This document shows positions 43,579 through 51,726 of a stretch of DNA of 64,000 bases, piece by piece (the stretch's first letter is position 1; each line of letters starts with the position of its first letter). The position numbers and the translations under genes are program-made. The notes under the pieces are model-generated. The model had not been told where the DNA came from. It saw only the letters and a list, made by a program, of their open reading frames with translations, and ran no database searches. This stretch comes from BQWY01 sp046351095. GTDB lineage: Bacteria; Nitrospirota; Nitrospiria; Nitrospirales; Nitrospiraceae. The DNA lies in contig JAXLZC010000001.1 in assembly GCA_046351095.1 (NCBI GenBank), positions 496,001 through 560,000 on the forward strand. The letters run 5' to 3'.

Positions 43579-44241
43579 ATGCCACTCGTATGGATGCACA
43601 GGATGTCCGTGATGGTCGGTCTGATCGTGGCGTCCCTGTTCGCCGCATCCTGTTCCAATAGCGTGACCAAGCTCGACGAGGAGATTTTTTACGCGGGGCC
43701 GTCATTCAGCTTAAAGCTCGTCCGCTACCATGAAAATCTTCCGCTTCATTACACGGGAGATATTTTTGTCGTGTCCTGTGCCTCGAAGGCGACAAGTCGT
43801 TCGCAGGCACAGCACACGCAGGACGCCGGGTGGGTTCAAGTCGGGCGAGGTGGGGCTATCGGGTCAACCTCCGCACATGACGTAGTCCAGCGCGAACGAT
43901 CCAAATACATCGTCTTGCGCGATCGTGTTCTCTTCGTGCCTGGTACCGTGATGCGAGTCAGCTTTAATTTCTGCGCAGGCTTCGAGCAATGGGATCCCAC
44001 TACTCTCCCTCCTGATAGCCTGACATCCAGAGAACGACCGGAATTCTGTAAGCCGAAAGGACTCGGGGACTGTCGGTATTACGATTTTGAAGGCGATTGG
44101 GTCCCTCACTACACCGACATCGAATTGGGAGAGGGAGGAACCTTGTCCTTCCGAGTCAGCGCCAAAGCGTTTAAGAGCGGGACGCCGTTGATCGTGAAGA
44201 CGTCTGATTCCGGCCGCACGTGGTCAGTTGATCCGGGCTGA
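43579..44241 (+). CDS. Lipoprotein of unknown function, probably MarR-controlled
   Basis: CACGGAGGACAT precedes the ATG at 43579. The signal peptide ends in LFAASC, a lipobox cleaved before Cys about 25. The mature protein (about 195 residues) contains three further cysteine-bearing segments (VVSCASKA, FNFCAGFEQ, EFCKPKGLGDCRYYDF) and beta-strand-rich sequence ending in VKTSDSGRTWSVD. No family recognised. It is anchored in a membrane, likely the inner face of the outer membrane. Its rightward promoter faces the marR promoter across twin operators, so its expression is probably controlled by MarR. Confidence 0.75.
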   Translation: MPLVWMHRMSVMVGLIVASLFAASCSNSVTKLDEEIFYAGPSFSLKLVRYHENLPLHYTGDIFVVSCASKATSRSQAQHTQDAGWVQVGRGGAIGSTSAHDVVQRERSKYIVLRDRVLFVPGTVMRVSFNFCAGFEQWDPTTLPPDSLTSRERPEFCKPKGLGDCRYYDFEGDWVPHYTDIELGEGGTLSFRVSAKAFKSGTPLIVKTSDSGRTWSVDPG

Positions 44242-44258
44242 TCGTCCCTCCCCGCTCG

Positions 44259-44288
44259 TTGACACTGTCGAAATCCCGTCGATACAAT
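44259..44288 (+). promoter_or_regulatory. Sigma-70-like promoter of nadK
   Basis: TTGACA (44259-44264), an 18-base spacer and TACAAT (44283-44288, five of six). Confidence 0.6.
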
Positions 44289-44335
44289 CCACCGCCCTCG
44301 TGCCCCTCCCCTGTGCTGCGGAAGGACGCTGATCG

Positions 44336-45196
44336 ATGAAAAGTAAGAGTATCGGGATTCTCACGAAGCCGAAGTTTCCCGAGATCAAGCCGACGTTGCA
44401 GGACGTCGTCTCCTGGCTGCGTGGGCGACAAATCGATGTGCTGTTGGATACCTCGTCGGCGACGTTGCTCGGCGAAACCGGCGGCTTGCAGAAACCGGTG
44501 CTGGTGTCGAAGGCGGATGTGCTGTTGGTGCTGGGCGGCGACGGCACGATGCTGAATGCGGCGCGTCTGGCCGCCGACCGGAGTATTCCGATTCTCGGCG
44601 TGAACATGGGCGGCCTTGGGTTTTTGACCGAGGTGCGGCACGAACATCTGTACCCGTCGCTCGAGCGCGTTTTCGCGAACGACTATGTGCTCGACGAGCG
44701 ATTGATGTTGCGCACGCATGTCCATCGCCACGGCGAAACGGTCACGCAAGGCGCAGTGCTCAACGACGTCGTGATCAGCAAGGGCACGCTCGCTCGCATG
44801 ATCGAAATGAAGATCGAGATCCAGGGTGAGTTCGTGACGAATCTTCGGAGCGACGGCTTGATCGTCACGACACCGACCGGCTCCACCGCCTATTCGCTCT
44901 CCGCCGGCGGACCGATTATCGATCCGGCCGTGCAGTCGTTGATGCTGACGCCGGTGTGTCCCCATACCCTCACGCACCGAGCGTTGATCGTCCCCGCCCA
45001 CACCGAAATCACGGTGACGTTGACGAGTAAGGACGACGGCGCGATGGCGACGCTCGACGGGCAAGTCGGTGTGGCCTTGTCGCAGGGTGATTCGATCGAG
45101 ATCAAACAGGCGGAGCAGCGGACGCGACTGATCCGTTTCCCGGAGACACGGTATTATGGTGTGTTACGCGAAAAGCTGAAGTGGGGCGACGGATGA
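44336..45196 (+). CDS. nadK: NAD kinase
   Basis: VLLVLGGDGTMLNAARL (GGDGT motif, about 60-75) and GVNMGGLGFLTEV mark the NAD kinase family, with TPTGSTAYSLSAGGPI as the second binding segment. It phosphorylates NAD to NADP using ATP. 286 residues is typical. It has its own promoter just upstream and is the source of NADP for the zwf enzyme elsewhere in the window. Confidence 0.96.
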   Translation: MKSKSIGILTKPKFPEIKPTLQDVVSWLRGRQIDVLLDTSSATLLGETGGLQKPVLVSKADVLLVLGGDGTMLNAARLAADRSIPILGVNMGGLGFLTEVRHEHLYPSLERVFANDYVLDERLMLRTHVHRHGETVTQGAVLNDVVISKGTLARMIEMKIEIQGEFVTNLRSDGLIVTTPTGSTAYSLSAGGPIIDPAVQSLMLTPVCPHTLTHRALIVPAHTEITVTLTSKDDGAMATLDGQVGVALSQGDSIEIKQAEQRTRLIRFPETRYYGVLREKLKWGDG

Positions 45197-45265
45197 CTGA
45201 GGAGGAGTTGAGCGAACGACCGAGGCGAGTGACGTACAGATAAAGAGCAGCGCGCACATATAATA

Positions 45266-45298
45266 GACAGGCGCCCAGGTTTCCCGCAGGCGCCCGTC
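45266..45298 (-). terminator. Hairpin after the FAD oxidoreductase gene
   Basis: GAC plus GGCGCC (45266-45275) pairs with GGCGCC plus GTC (45289-45298), with one bulged base on one side and a loop of 13. No T-run is evident, so termination is only suggested. Confidence 0.4.
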
Positions 45299-45312
45299 CG
45301 ATAGTCTTCCGA

Positions 45313-46674
45313 CTAGTGCTTGCCCTTCCGCTTAGCGATCTCGCCGAGCATCTCTTGATTACGGGCGAACTTAAATTCACCGATACAATTTGGATCGGCC
45401 GCATGGGCCTGCTCGGCCGCATCCAATGACTTGAGATCGTCCATGGTGACGGACTGACACTTGCGCTCGTGCAACAGGTGCGTGAGCTTATCCCGTACGG
45501 CTTTCCCCTGCCCGGCTGCGCCAGACTTTCCGGTCAAGTACCGCGTCACGACTTCGGCGCACCAGTCGCCGTCGCGCTTGGCGATACCGACCAAGCCTTC
45601 GCTGGCCTTACGCGCCCACCCGGCGAGAAATACGCCGTCCACCGGCTTGCCGCTGGCTTCGTCATACGCTTGGAACAAGGCATCGTCCGGTTCGTTGCCG
45701 GACTTATTGGGATTCGTGACGTAGACGCCGCCCTTGTACGGCAGGCCGACGGTCTCGTCCACTTTGTCGCCCACCGCGAAGACCACCGCGTCGCAGGGAA
45801 AATCGTACATCTGCTTGAGGCCGACGGCCGCCGTGTCTTCACCCTTCGGCTCGAGTTTGTTGTCTTCCATCTCCAAACCGCGCACACGGTTGTTGCCGTC
45901 CACCAGGATGCGCTTCGGCGACGCGAGGAAACGGAAGCCCATCTTGGTCTGGCTCACCGCCGGCTCGCACTTCACAAATTCATCCAGCAATCCCTTGAGA
46001 ATCTCGTCCGCATTTTGTCCGACCGCCGTGAGGCGATCCTTGATACGCGCGACTTCCTTCGTGATCCCCTCCACGTCCATATTGGCGCAGACGGACCGAA
46101 TTTCCTTCGGGTTGTATTTACGCTCGGCCGGGCCGCGACGCACGATGGCGGTCACGCGCTCCACCTTTTTATAGCGAATCAGGAAATGAGCGATGTCGAC
46201 CATCACGTCGCCCGCGCCGATGACGGCAACGTGTTTGCCCATCTCAAACGGGCGGTCGCCGAAACCCGGCAGCCGGTTGAAGTGGTAGACGACATCCTTC
46301 GCGTGGAAGACGCCCTGCGCGCTGTCCCCTTCGACGCCGATGGCCTTGGTGCCCTGCGCGCCGATAGCGAATACGACGGCGCTGGCTCCCAATGCGCGTA
46401 CGTCCTCAACCGACAGATCTTTCCCCTTCCCGACCGACACGTTGCCGAAGTAGTGCACGTTCGGCAGCGCAAGGGTTTCCCAGTACTGTTTTTTCAGGCC
46501 GCCGCGCAGCTTCAATTTTGCGGGGAAAATTCCGTATTCGGCCAAGCCGCCGAACTTCACGTCGCGGTTGAGCACGATCACTTCATGGCCGGCCTTGGCG
46601 AGGGCGGCGGTGACAGCGAGGCCTGCCGGTCCGGCGCCGGCCACAATAATCACGTGCGAATGCTGTGCGGTCAT
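45313..46674 (-). CDS. FAD-dependent pyridine nucleotide oxidoreductase
   Basis: The N-terminal IIVAGAGPAGLAVTAALAKAG (about 8-28) is the FAD-binding GxGxxG loop. A second Rossmann site HVAVIGAGDVMVDIAH (about 148-163) binds NAD(P)H. The order resembles the glutamate synthase small subunit / ferredoxin-NADP reductase (adrenodoxin reductase) group, which passes electrons between NADPH and a ferredoxin or other carrier. The C-terminus (about 390-453) has two separate cysteines (ERKCQSVT and DPNCIGEF). 453 residues. No iron-sulfur or partner subunit gene is adjacent. Confidence 0.85.
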   Translation of the reverse strand: MTAQHSHVIIVAGAGPAGLAVTAALAKAGHEVIVLNRDVKFGGLAEYGIFPAKLKLRGGLKKQYWETLALPNVHYFGNVSVGKGKDLSVEDVRALGASAVVFAIGAQGTKAIGVEGDSAQGVFHAKDVVYHFNRLPGFGDRPFEMGKHVAVIGAGDVMVDIAHFLIRYKKVERVTAIVRRGPAERKYNPKEIRSVCANMDVEGITKEVARIKDRLTAVGQNADEILKGLLDEFVKCEPAVSQTKMGFRFLASPKRILVDGNNRVRGLEMEDNKLEPKGEDTAAVGLKQMYDFPCDAVVFAVGDKVDETVGLPYKGGVYVTNPNKSGNEPDDALFQAYDEASGKPVDGVFLAGWARKASEGLVGIAKRDGDWCAEVVTRYLTGKSGAAGQGKAVRDKLTHLLHERKCQSVTMDDLKSLDAAEQAHAADPNCIGEFKFARNQEMLGEIAKRKGKH

Positions 46675-46731
46675 GCGTTGTATCCTGGGAAAAGTGGATA
46701 GAAAGAGTGGAGAACCCCAACAGTTCCGCGG

Positions 46732-46761
46732 ACTTTAGCATAGGTGATTTTTCACTGTCAA
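46732..46761 (-). promoter_or_regulatory. Extended -10 promoter of the FAD oxidoreductase gene
   Basis: On the minus strand, TTGACA (46756-46761), an 18-base spacer and TAAAGT (46732-46737) preceded by TG at the extended -10 position. Confidence 0.55.
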
Positions 46762-46889
46762 AAGCAGATCTACAGGAACGATGTCGTGCGGGAGGCGGCG
46801 GAAAATGGAAGCCGATTCCGTAAGCTCGATACTCGTACAAACGCGCGCATTGCGGTGCCACAGAGAGCGCAAACGTCTGCGCGATGCGA

Positions 46890-47129
46890 CTAATTGACGA
46901 TTTTTGTGGGGCGAGCGGCGCGGCTGACGCGGCGTGTTTTCCACGCGCCGACCAAGAGCGTCAGGAGGATCATGAAGGCTTCATCGACGAAGGGCAGCGG
47001 GTCCGGCACGACAAGATCGAGCGCCGTCAGCGCGACCAACAGCAGAAACAGCGTGGGAAACCGGAGATTCAGTCCGGCAATCAATCCATACAACCAAGAC
47101 GGATGCGAGGTGGCGCCGCTGGTGTTCAT
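46890..47129 (-). CDS. Small two-helix membrane protein
   Basis: A 79-residue protein with hydrophobic segments FPTLFLLLVALTALDLVV and FVDEAFMILLTLLVGAW joined by a short loop (PDPLPFVDEAF), then a basic C-terminus. It resembles a widespread family of about 70-residue membrane proteins (I think DUF6116, not certain). Function unknown. It is transcribed leftward and sits between fumC and the FAD oxidoreductase gene. Confidence 0.65.
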   Translation of the reverse strand: MNTSGATSHPSWLYGLIAGLNLRFPTLFLLLVALTALDLVVPDPLPFVDEAFMILLTLLVGAWKTRRVSRAARPTKIVN

Positions 47130-47251
47130 AGAGTACCTCGGCGATTCCTGTGCTCTTGGGATGTCTGCCGAACTGTGACCAGCACACTATACTCGATTTC
47201 AAAGCGGCTGCGCAGCAGTCGCATGGCGTGCCCATGTTGCCTGCCAATGCA

Positions 47252-47271
47252 GCCGGAGAAATAGCTCCGGC
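47252..47271. terminator. Hairpin downstream of fumC
   Basis: GCCGGAG (47252-47258) and CTCCGGC (47265-47271) enclose AAATAG. It lies 53 bp beyond the fumC stop; no T-run follows. Confidence 0.4.
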
Positions 47272-47323
47272 CGCATCAGCCTCCATGTCGCGGCATGCTC
47301 GCCTGCTGCGAGGGCTCTCGTAA

Positions 47324-48772
47324 TTATCCGCCGGCGCTGCCGACAGGGCCGCCCGACTCCGTCATACGCCAAGGATCGAGCAATTCGCTGAGTTTTTTGT
47401 CCGGCAACACTTTTTGCTCCTGTGCGACGGCGCGCACGGTCTTGCCGGATTTATACGCATCCTTCGCCAGCTTGGCGGCTGCTTCATAACCAATTTCCGG
47501 CGCCAGCGCCGTACACATCGCCAAGCTTTCTTCGATCAAGCTCTTGCAGCGCTCTTCGTTCGCTTTGATGCCTTCAATACATTTGGCGGCAAAATTATTC
47601 GAGGCCGTCGCAAGCAGTTCGATCGACTGCAGCAGGTTGTACGCCATCACCGGCAACATCACGATCAATTCGAAATTGGCCGCTTGCCCGCCGACCGTCA
47701 CGGTCACATCGTTGCCGATGACTTGCGCGCAGACCATCGTGACGGATTCCGCAATGACCGGGTTCACCTTCCCCGGCATGATCGACGAGCCGGGTTGCGT
47801 CTCCGGCAAGTTGATTTCGCCCAGGCCGCAGCGCGGTCCCGAGCCGAGCCAACGGACGTCGTTGGCGATCTTCATCAAACTCACCGCAATCGTCCGCATG
47901 GCGCCGCTGGCCTCGACCAGCGAGTCCTGCGCCGACTGCGCCTCGAAGTGGTTGGTCGCTTCTTCAAACGTGCAGCCGGTTTCTTTCGAGACGATTGCCA
48001 TCACCTTCTTCGAAAATTTGGGATGGCAATTGAGGCCCGTGCCGACAGCCGTACCGCCGAGCGCCACTTCCGATAGGGCTGCCTGTGCCTGCTTGGCGCG
48101 CGCGATGCCGAGTTGAATCTGCCGCGCATACCCGCCGAACTCCTGGCCCAAGCGAACCGGCGTCGCGTCTTGTAAGTGCGTGCGGCCGATCTTCACGACC
48201 TTGTCGAATTCCTTCGCCTTGCGGTCGAGCGATTTCTGCAGGCGCGTCAACGCGGGAATGAGTTGCGTCTGGATCGTCTCGGACGCGGCGATGTGAATGG
48301 CGGTCGGGATCACGTCGTTGCTCGACTGCCCCAGATTGACGTGGTCGTTGGGGTGAACGAGTTTGCTGCCACGCGCGCCGCCGAGCAGTTCCGTGGCGCG
48401 GTTGGAGATGACCTCGTTCGTGTTCATGTTGGTCGAGGTTCCGGAGCCGGTCTGGAAAATATCGACCGGAAACTCCGCGTCGAGTTTCCCCTCCACCACT
48501 TCCGTCGCCGCCTGCTTGATTGCGTCCGCCGGTTTTTTGTCGAGTAAGCCCAACGACTGATTCACCGACGCGGCGGCGCGTTTGATCATTCCCATCGCGC
48601 GAATCACGGAGCGCGGCATCCGCAGCGGACTGATGGGAAAGTTTTCGATGGCGCGGGCGGTCTGCACGCCATAATAGGCGTCGGCTGGCACCGCGAGTTC
48701 GCCCATCGTGTCTCGTTCAATGCGGGTCGCGCGCGAGGCGGTTGCGGCGGCATCCTTGGACGGGGTTTTCAT
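47324..48772 (-). CDS. fumC: Fumarate hydratase class II
   Basis: The 482-residue protein begins MKTPSKDAAATAS at the ATG at 48772, where AGGAG lies 8-9 bases upstream. TGSGTSTNMNTNEVI and the catalytic GSSIMPGKVNPV signature mark the fumarase/aspartase family, class II. It interconverts fumarate and malate in the citric acid cycle (oxidative or reductive). The open frame extends far upstream through a 7-bp repeat array, but that translation is an artefact. The citrate synthase gene lies nearby at 49858. Confidence 0.96.
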   Translation of the reverse strand: MKTPSKDAAATASRATRIERDTMGELAVPADAYYGVQTARAIENFPISPLRMPRSVIRAMGMIKRAAASVNQSLGLLDKKPADAIKQAATEVVEGKLDAEFPVDIFQTGSGTSTNMNTNEVISNRATELLGGARGSKLVHPNDHVNLGQSSNDVIPTAIHIAASETIQTQLIPALTRLQKSLDRKAKEFDKVVKIGRTHLQDATPVRLGQEFGGYARQIQLGIARAKQAQAALSEVALGGTAVGTGLNCHPKFSKKVMAIVSKETGCTFEEATNHFEAQSAQDSLVEASGAMRTIAVSLMKIANDVRWLGSGPRCGLGEINLPETQPGSSIMPGKVNPVIAESVTMVCAQVIGNDVTVTVGGQAANFELIVMLPVMAYNLLQSIELLATASNNFAAKCIEGIKANEERCKSLIEESLAMCTALAPEIGYEAAAKLAKDAYKSGKTVRAVAQEQKVLPDKKLSELLDPWRMTESGGPVGSAGG

Positions 48773-49018
48773 GCGACATACTCCTACGTAAGGTCGTGGC
48801 TGACGGATCGTTGGCGTGCGCATCTTAGCGTTGGAGCCGTTCGGGGTACAAGATCGGAATGGAAGACGGAAGACGGAAGACGGAAGACGGAAGACGGAAG
48901 ACGGAAGACGGAAGACGGAAGACGCAAGACGGAAGACGGAAGACGCAAGACGCAAGACGCAAGAAGTGAGACGGAAGATGGAGCCCAATGATGGATACGG
49001 GCAGCCTGCTGAAAACAC
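48773..49018. other. Interval holding fumC upstream region and a heptad array
   Basis: Apart from the array at 48861-48965 and a terminator hairpin at 49019 it contains no coding sequence. It lies between the fumC start and the hsp20 stop. Confidence 0.6.
48861..48965. repeat. 7-bp tandem repeat, GGAAGAC with GCAAGAC variants
   Basis: About 15 heptads. The first nine (48861-48923) are exact GGAAGAC; the next include GCAAGAC, GGAAGAC, GGAAGAC, GCAAGAC, GCAAGAC, then a broken unit. It is the same motif in another phase as the array at 4811. Confidence 0.96.
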
Positions 49019-49043
49019 GACGGCCCGCACAGGGCGGGCCGTC
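49019..49043 (-). terminator. Rho-independent terminator of hsp20
   Basis: GACGGCCCGC (49019-49028) and GCGGGCCGTC (49034-49043) pair perfectly over 10 bp with a 5-base loop. On the minus strand GTGTTTTCAG follows. Confidence 0.75.
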
Positions 49044-49084
49044 ACCGAACCGTATCTGTCTGTGAGGTCTCGATGAATCAGTCG

Positions 49085-49531
49085 TTAGGAGACCTGTACC
49101 TCAATCGTCTTCGGTTTGACCTTTTCGGTCTTCGGCAGGTGTAGAGCCAGAATCCCGTCCTTGTACTCCGCCTTCACCGCCGCCTCATCGACCGACTCCG
49201 GCAGGGTGAAGCTCCGCGCGAAGGTCCCGTAGGACCGCTCGACGCGATGATACTTCCGCCCCTTCTCTTCCTTCTCGGCGCGCCGCTCGCCCTGGAGCGT
49301 GAGGACCCCGTTCTCAACGGACACCTTCACGTCCTCCTTCTTGACTTCGGGCAGCTCGGCCTTAATGAGATACCCTGTGTCGGATTCGCTGATGTCGACC
49401 GACGGCATCCAGTCCGCCACTGTCAGGGTTTCTTTCCCCGACGCCGTGGTCGACGGGCGCGCGATCATGCGATTCAACCGATCCGACATCGCTTCCAATT
49501 CACGGAATGGGTCCCAGCGTACAACAGTCAT
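49085..49531 (-). CDS. Hsp20/alpha-crystallin small heat shock protein
   Basis: AAGGAGGG before the ATG at 49531 sets the start, and MTVVRWDPFRELEAM is the typical bacterial Hsp20 N-terminus. The crystallin domain (about 45-140) has TGYLIKAELPEVKKEDVKVS, VENGVLTLQGERRAEKEE and the A-x-Y-K-D-G-I-L region AEYKDGILALHLPK. It holds unfolding proteins during stress. 148 residues. A leftward frame runs upstream through the degenerate heptad array and is an artefact. Confidence 0.95.
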   Translation of the reverse strand: MTVVRWDPFRELEAMSDRLNRMIARPSTTASGKETLTVADWMPSVDISESDTGYLIKAELPEVKKEDVKVSVENGVLTLQGERRAEKEEKGRKYHRVERSYGTFARSFTLPESVDEAAVKAEYKDGILALHLPKTEKVKPKTIEVQVS

Positions 49532-49667
49532 GGATGTCCCTCCTTGCAATGGCCCCGTGTCTTTGGGGCGATTCTTTGTTACGTCCACTGTATCGGCGCT
49601 GCGCCTCGCTCTCTCTTCTACAACACAGATAAAGCGGCGCGTGCGGAAGTCAAGGCCTGGAGCGGCT

Positions 49668-49765
49668 AAAAGACGGAAGACGTGAGACGTAAAACGGGAG
49701 ATGTGAGACGTAAAACGGGAGATGTGAGACGGAAGATGTGAGAGGGAAGACGAAGGACGAAAGAC
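49668..49765. repeat. Degenerate heptad array related to GGAAGAC
   Basis: Fourteen consecutive 7-bp units of the type NNNAGAC/NNNAGAT, including two copies of the 21-bp unit GTGAGAC-GTAAAAC-GGGAGAT (49682-49702 and 49703-49723). The units keep register with a partly conserved AGAC core. It looks like an older form of the arrays at 4811 and 48861. Confidence 0.85.
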
Positions 49766-49797
49766 GGTACGTCTGACGAATGACGTGTGACGAATGT

Positions 49798-49837
49798 CGG
49801 ATGCCGAAGCGGTGGCACTATCGCCGTCCGGCATCCG
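49798..49837 (-). terminator. Hairpin downstream of citrate synthase
   Basis: CGGATGCCG (49798-49806) pairs with CGGCATCCG (49829-49837). An inner 5-bp stem (CGGTG with CGCCG) makes a two-tier hairpin. No clear T-run follows. Confidence 0.55.
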
Positions 49838-49857
49838 AGTCAAGAACTCCCTAGGTA

Positions 49858-50991
49858 CTATCGCTTGTCGACGGGAACGTAAGAGCGATTGTGTTCGCCG
49901 GAATAAATTTGATCCGGGCGGAACAACTTATTGTCGCGCAACTGTTCGAGCCAGTGAGCCAGCCACCCGCTGACGCGCGCCATCGCAAACAGCGGCGTAA
50001 ACAGGTCCACGTCGATCTTCATCTTGTCGTAGAGAATGCCTGAGTAAAAATCGACGTTGGGATGGATGCCTTTCGCCCCCAGCAATTCCTCGGCCGCCTG
50101 CTCCACGGCCACCGCTGTGTCGTACAGCGGCGATCCGCCGCATTCTGTAAATAAGCGTTGGCAGAGTCGCTGCAGTACGGTCGCGCGTGGATCCTTCACC
50201 TTATAGACGCGATGGCCGAAGCCCATCAGCTTCTTTTTGCTCGTCAGCGTGCTCTCGACGTAGGCGCGTGCGCGATCTGCCGTGCCGATCTCGCGCAACA
50301 TCTCGACGACTTCTTCGTTTGCGCCGCCATGCAGCGGACCTTTTAACGCCCCGATGGACGACGCGACGACCGTATAGGGATCGGCCAGTGTGCTGGCCGT
50401 CACCAAGCCGGTGAACGTCGAGGCGTTCATCGTATGCTCGGCATGGAGAATCAGGCAGTCGTCGAAAATCTCCGTCCAAAGCGGATGCGGCCGTTCGTCG
50501 AACAGCATGTAAAAAAAGTTCTGGCTGAATTCGAGACTGTCGTCCGGCGGTACCGGATCGTTGCCGTGACGCAGGCGCGCCCAGGCGGCGACGATGGTCG
50601 GCAGCTTGGCGATCAGCCGCACGGCGGACCAATAATTGTTCTGCTGATCCTTGACCTGCCGCCCTGGATAAAACATGCCGAGCGCCGCGACGGCCGCCTG
50701 CAACGCATCCATCGGGTGGCCGGATTCCGGAAGGCATTTCAACAGGTCGACGATCCGAAACTTGATCCGTCGGTGGTGCGTGATGTCGGCGGTCCATTGG
50801 GCCAGCTCTGCCTTGGACGGGAGGCGATGGAACAATAAGAGATACGAGGTTTCCAGGAAGGACGATTCGGCGCACAAGGTTTCGACGCGGATGCCGCGGT
50901 ATTCCAAGATACCGCGTTGGCCGTCGACGTCGCTGATGGCGGAAGTTGCGGCCGGAACGCCGGCCAGGCCGGGCATAAAATCGTGCGCCAT
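49858..50991 (-). CDS. gltA: Citrate synthase
   Basis: The ATG at 50991 begins MAHDFMPGLAGVPAATSAIS; upstream frame to 51117 is basic and unconserved. The active-site histidines are in IGALKGPLHGGANEE and FGHRVYKVKDPRA, and the Asp in PNVDFYSG. 377 residues fits the shorter type I-like dimeric synthases. It joins acetyl-CoA and oxaloacetate. With fumC nearby this is a small citric-acid-cycle neighbourhood. Confidence 0.94.
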   Translation of the reverse strand: MAHDFMPGLAGVPAATSAISDVDGQRGILEYRGIRVETLCAESSFLETSYLLLFHRLPSKAELAQWTADITHHRRIKFRIVDLLKCLPESGHPMDALQAAVAALGMFYPGRQVKDQQNNYWSAVRLIAKLPTIVAAWARLRHGNDPVPPDDSLEFSQNFFYMLFDERPHPLWTEIFDDCLILHAEHTMNASTFTGLVTASTLADPYTVVASSIGALKGPLHGGANEEVVEMLREIGTADRARAYVESTLTSKKKLMGFGHRVYKVKDPRATVLQRLCQRLFTECGGSPLYDTAVAVEQAAEELLGAKGIHPNVDFYSGILYDKMKIDVDLFTPLFAMARVSGWLAHWLEQLRDNKLFRPDQIYSGEHNRSYVPVDKR

Positions 50992-51237
50992 GGAGTGCCT
51001 CGTGAGGTGGAGTGTAAGACGATTTCTACTCCGTCCCGCCGGCCGAGTAAAGCCGAGGCGCGGGCCGCAGGCACCGACCCGGCCGGTCGCCCAATCTTGA
51101 AAGCGATGCGGGAGCACGGCATACTAAACAGTAACTGAGCAAAGTTACGTGGTCTTGTGCGGCGACGATTCAGCCGGAGCGGGCACCACGAGCGACAGGG
51201 GGCGAGGCGCACGAGCGTGACTGAAGGAGTGGCCGGC

Positions 51238-51648
51238 ATGACTCCATATAGAGGATATGCGATGCGGATCGCGGCGGCGATGGCATGCGCCGTCGGTCTC
51301 TTGAGCCTGGTTCCGGCGGTCGAGGCGCAGGACCGCGACGAGCCGTTTATTTTTGCCGTCATCACGAAACCGCCGAAAGACAAAACGGCGATTACGGCGC
51401 AGGTGTTGTTCGAGGACAAAGTGAGCGAGGCGACGCTATTTCCGGTGGACGCTGTCGTCGGCAATCCCATCTGGCGCACGTTGGAAATTTGCCATTCGAT
51501 CCGCGCCGAAGTCCGCAAGCTCGCGGAGGGCTACCAGATCGTAGGCGCGCGAGTGCTCGATGCGAGTATGTTGCCGATGAGCCTGCAGTCGATCGCCGGC
51601 GATTGCCTCATCAAGAAGGCCGTAGAGGTCGCGCCGCTGGTGGACTGA
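51238..51648 (+). CDS. Secreted hypothetical protein
   Basis: A signal peptide (MRIAAAMACAVGLLSLVPAVEA) precedes about 110 mature residues with FIFAVITKPPKDKTAITAQ and two cysteines (LEICHSIR, AGDCLIKK) that could form a disulfide. Two starts compete: ATG 51238 (AAGGAG, spacing 8) and ATG 51262 (GAGGA, spacing 7); the signal peptide is good either way. It is a periplasmic protein of unknown function, followed by a strong inverted repeat. Confidence 0.6.
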   Translation: MTPYRGYAMRIAAAMACAVGLLSLVPAVEAQDRDEPFIFAVITKPPKDKTAITAQVLFEDKVSEATLFPVDAVVGNPIWRTLEICHSIRAEVRKLAEGYQIVGARVLDASMLPMSLQSIAGDCLIKKAVEVAPLVD

Positions 51649-51649
51649 A

Positions 51650-51726
51650 TCATAATGTTGAATGTTCACGGAAGCGGATTCCGTGCATCCCAATTCAACA
51701 TTATGCATTCAACATTCACAATTATG
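51650..51726. repeat. AT-rich heptad-type inverted repeat with nested hairpin
   Basis: The copy CATAATGTTGAAT (51651-51663) pairs with ATTCAACATTATG (51693-51705). Inside, CACGGAA (51667-51673) pairs with TTCCGTG (51679-51685). Read from the minus strand at 51726 the units are ACATAAT, TGTGAAT, GTTGAAT, GCATAAT, GTTGAAT, a 7-bp rhythm with a common AAT end. It lies between convergent stops and may terminate both. Confidence 0.8.

Larger units (their letters stand above)
49532..49857. other. Interval between citrate synthase and hsp20
   Basis: It holds the hsp20 promoter region (no clear heat-shock box), the degenerate heptad array and the hairpin after the citrate synthase gene. I see no gene. 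Confidence 0.6.

Noticed and set aside
45469..46701. Rightward frame of 410 residues
   Set aside because: It is antisense to the FAD oxidoreductase, which carries two nucleotide-binding loops.
48861..48965. Possible CRISPR array
   Set aside because: The repeats are contiguous 7-bp units without spacers, and no cas genes occur in the window.
48773..49045. Long N-terminal extension of fumC rich in SVFRLPS repeats
   Set aside because: It is the translation of the heptad array; a good start with AGGAG lies at 48772 where the fumarase homology begins.
49532..49843. Upstream extension of hsp20 with repeats of SRFTSH
   Set aside because: It is the translation of the degenerate heptad array; AAGGAGGG before 49531 marks the start.
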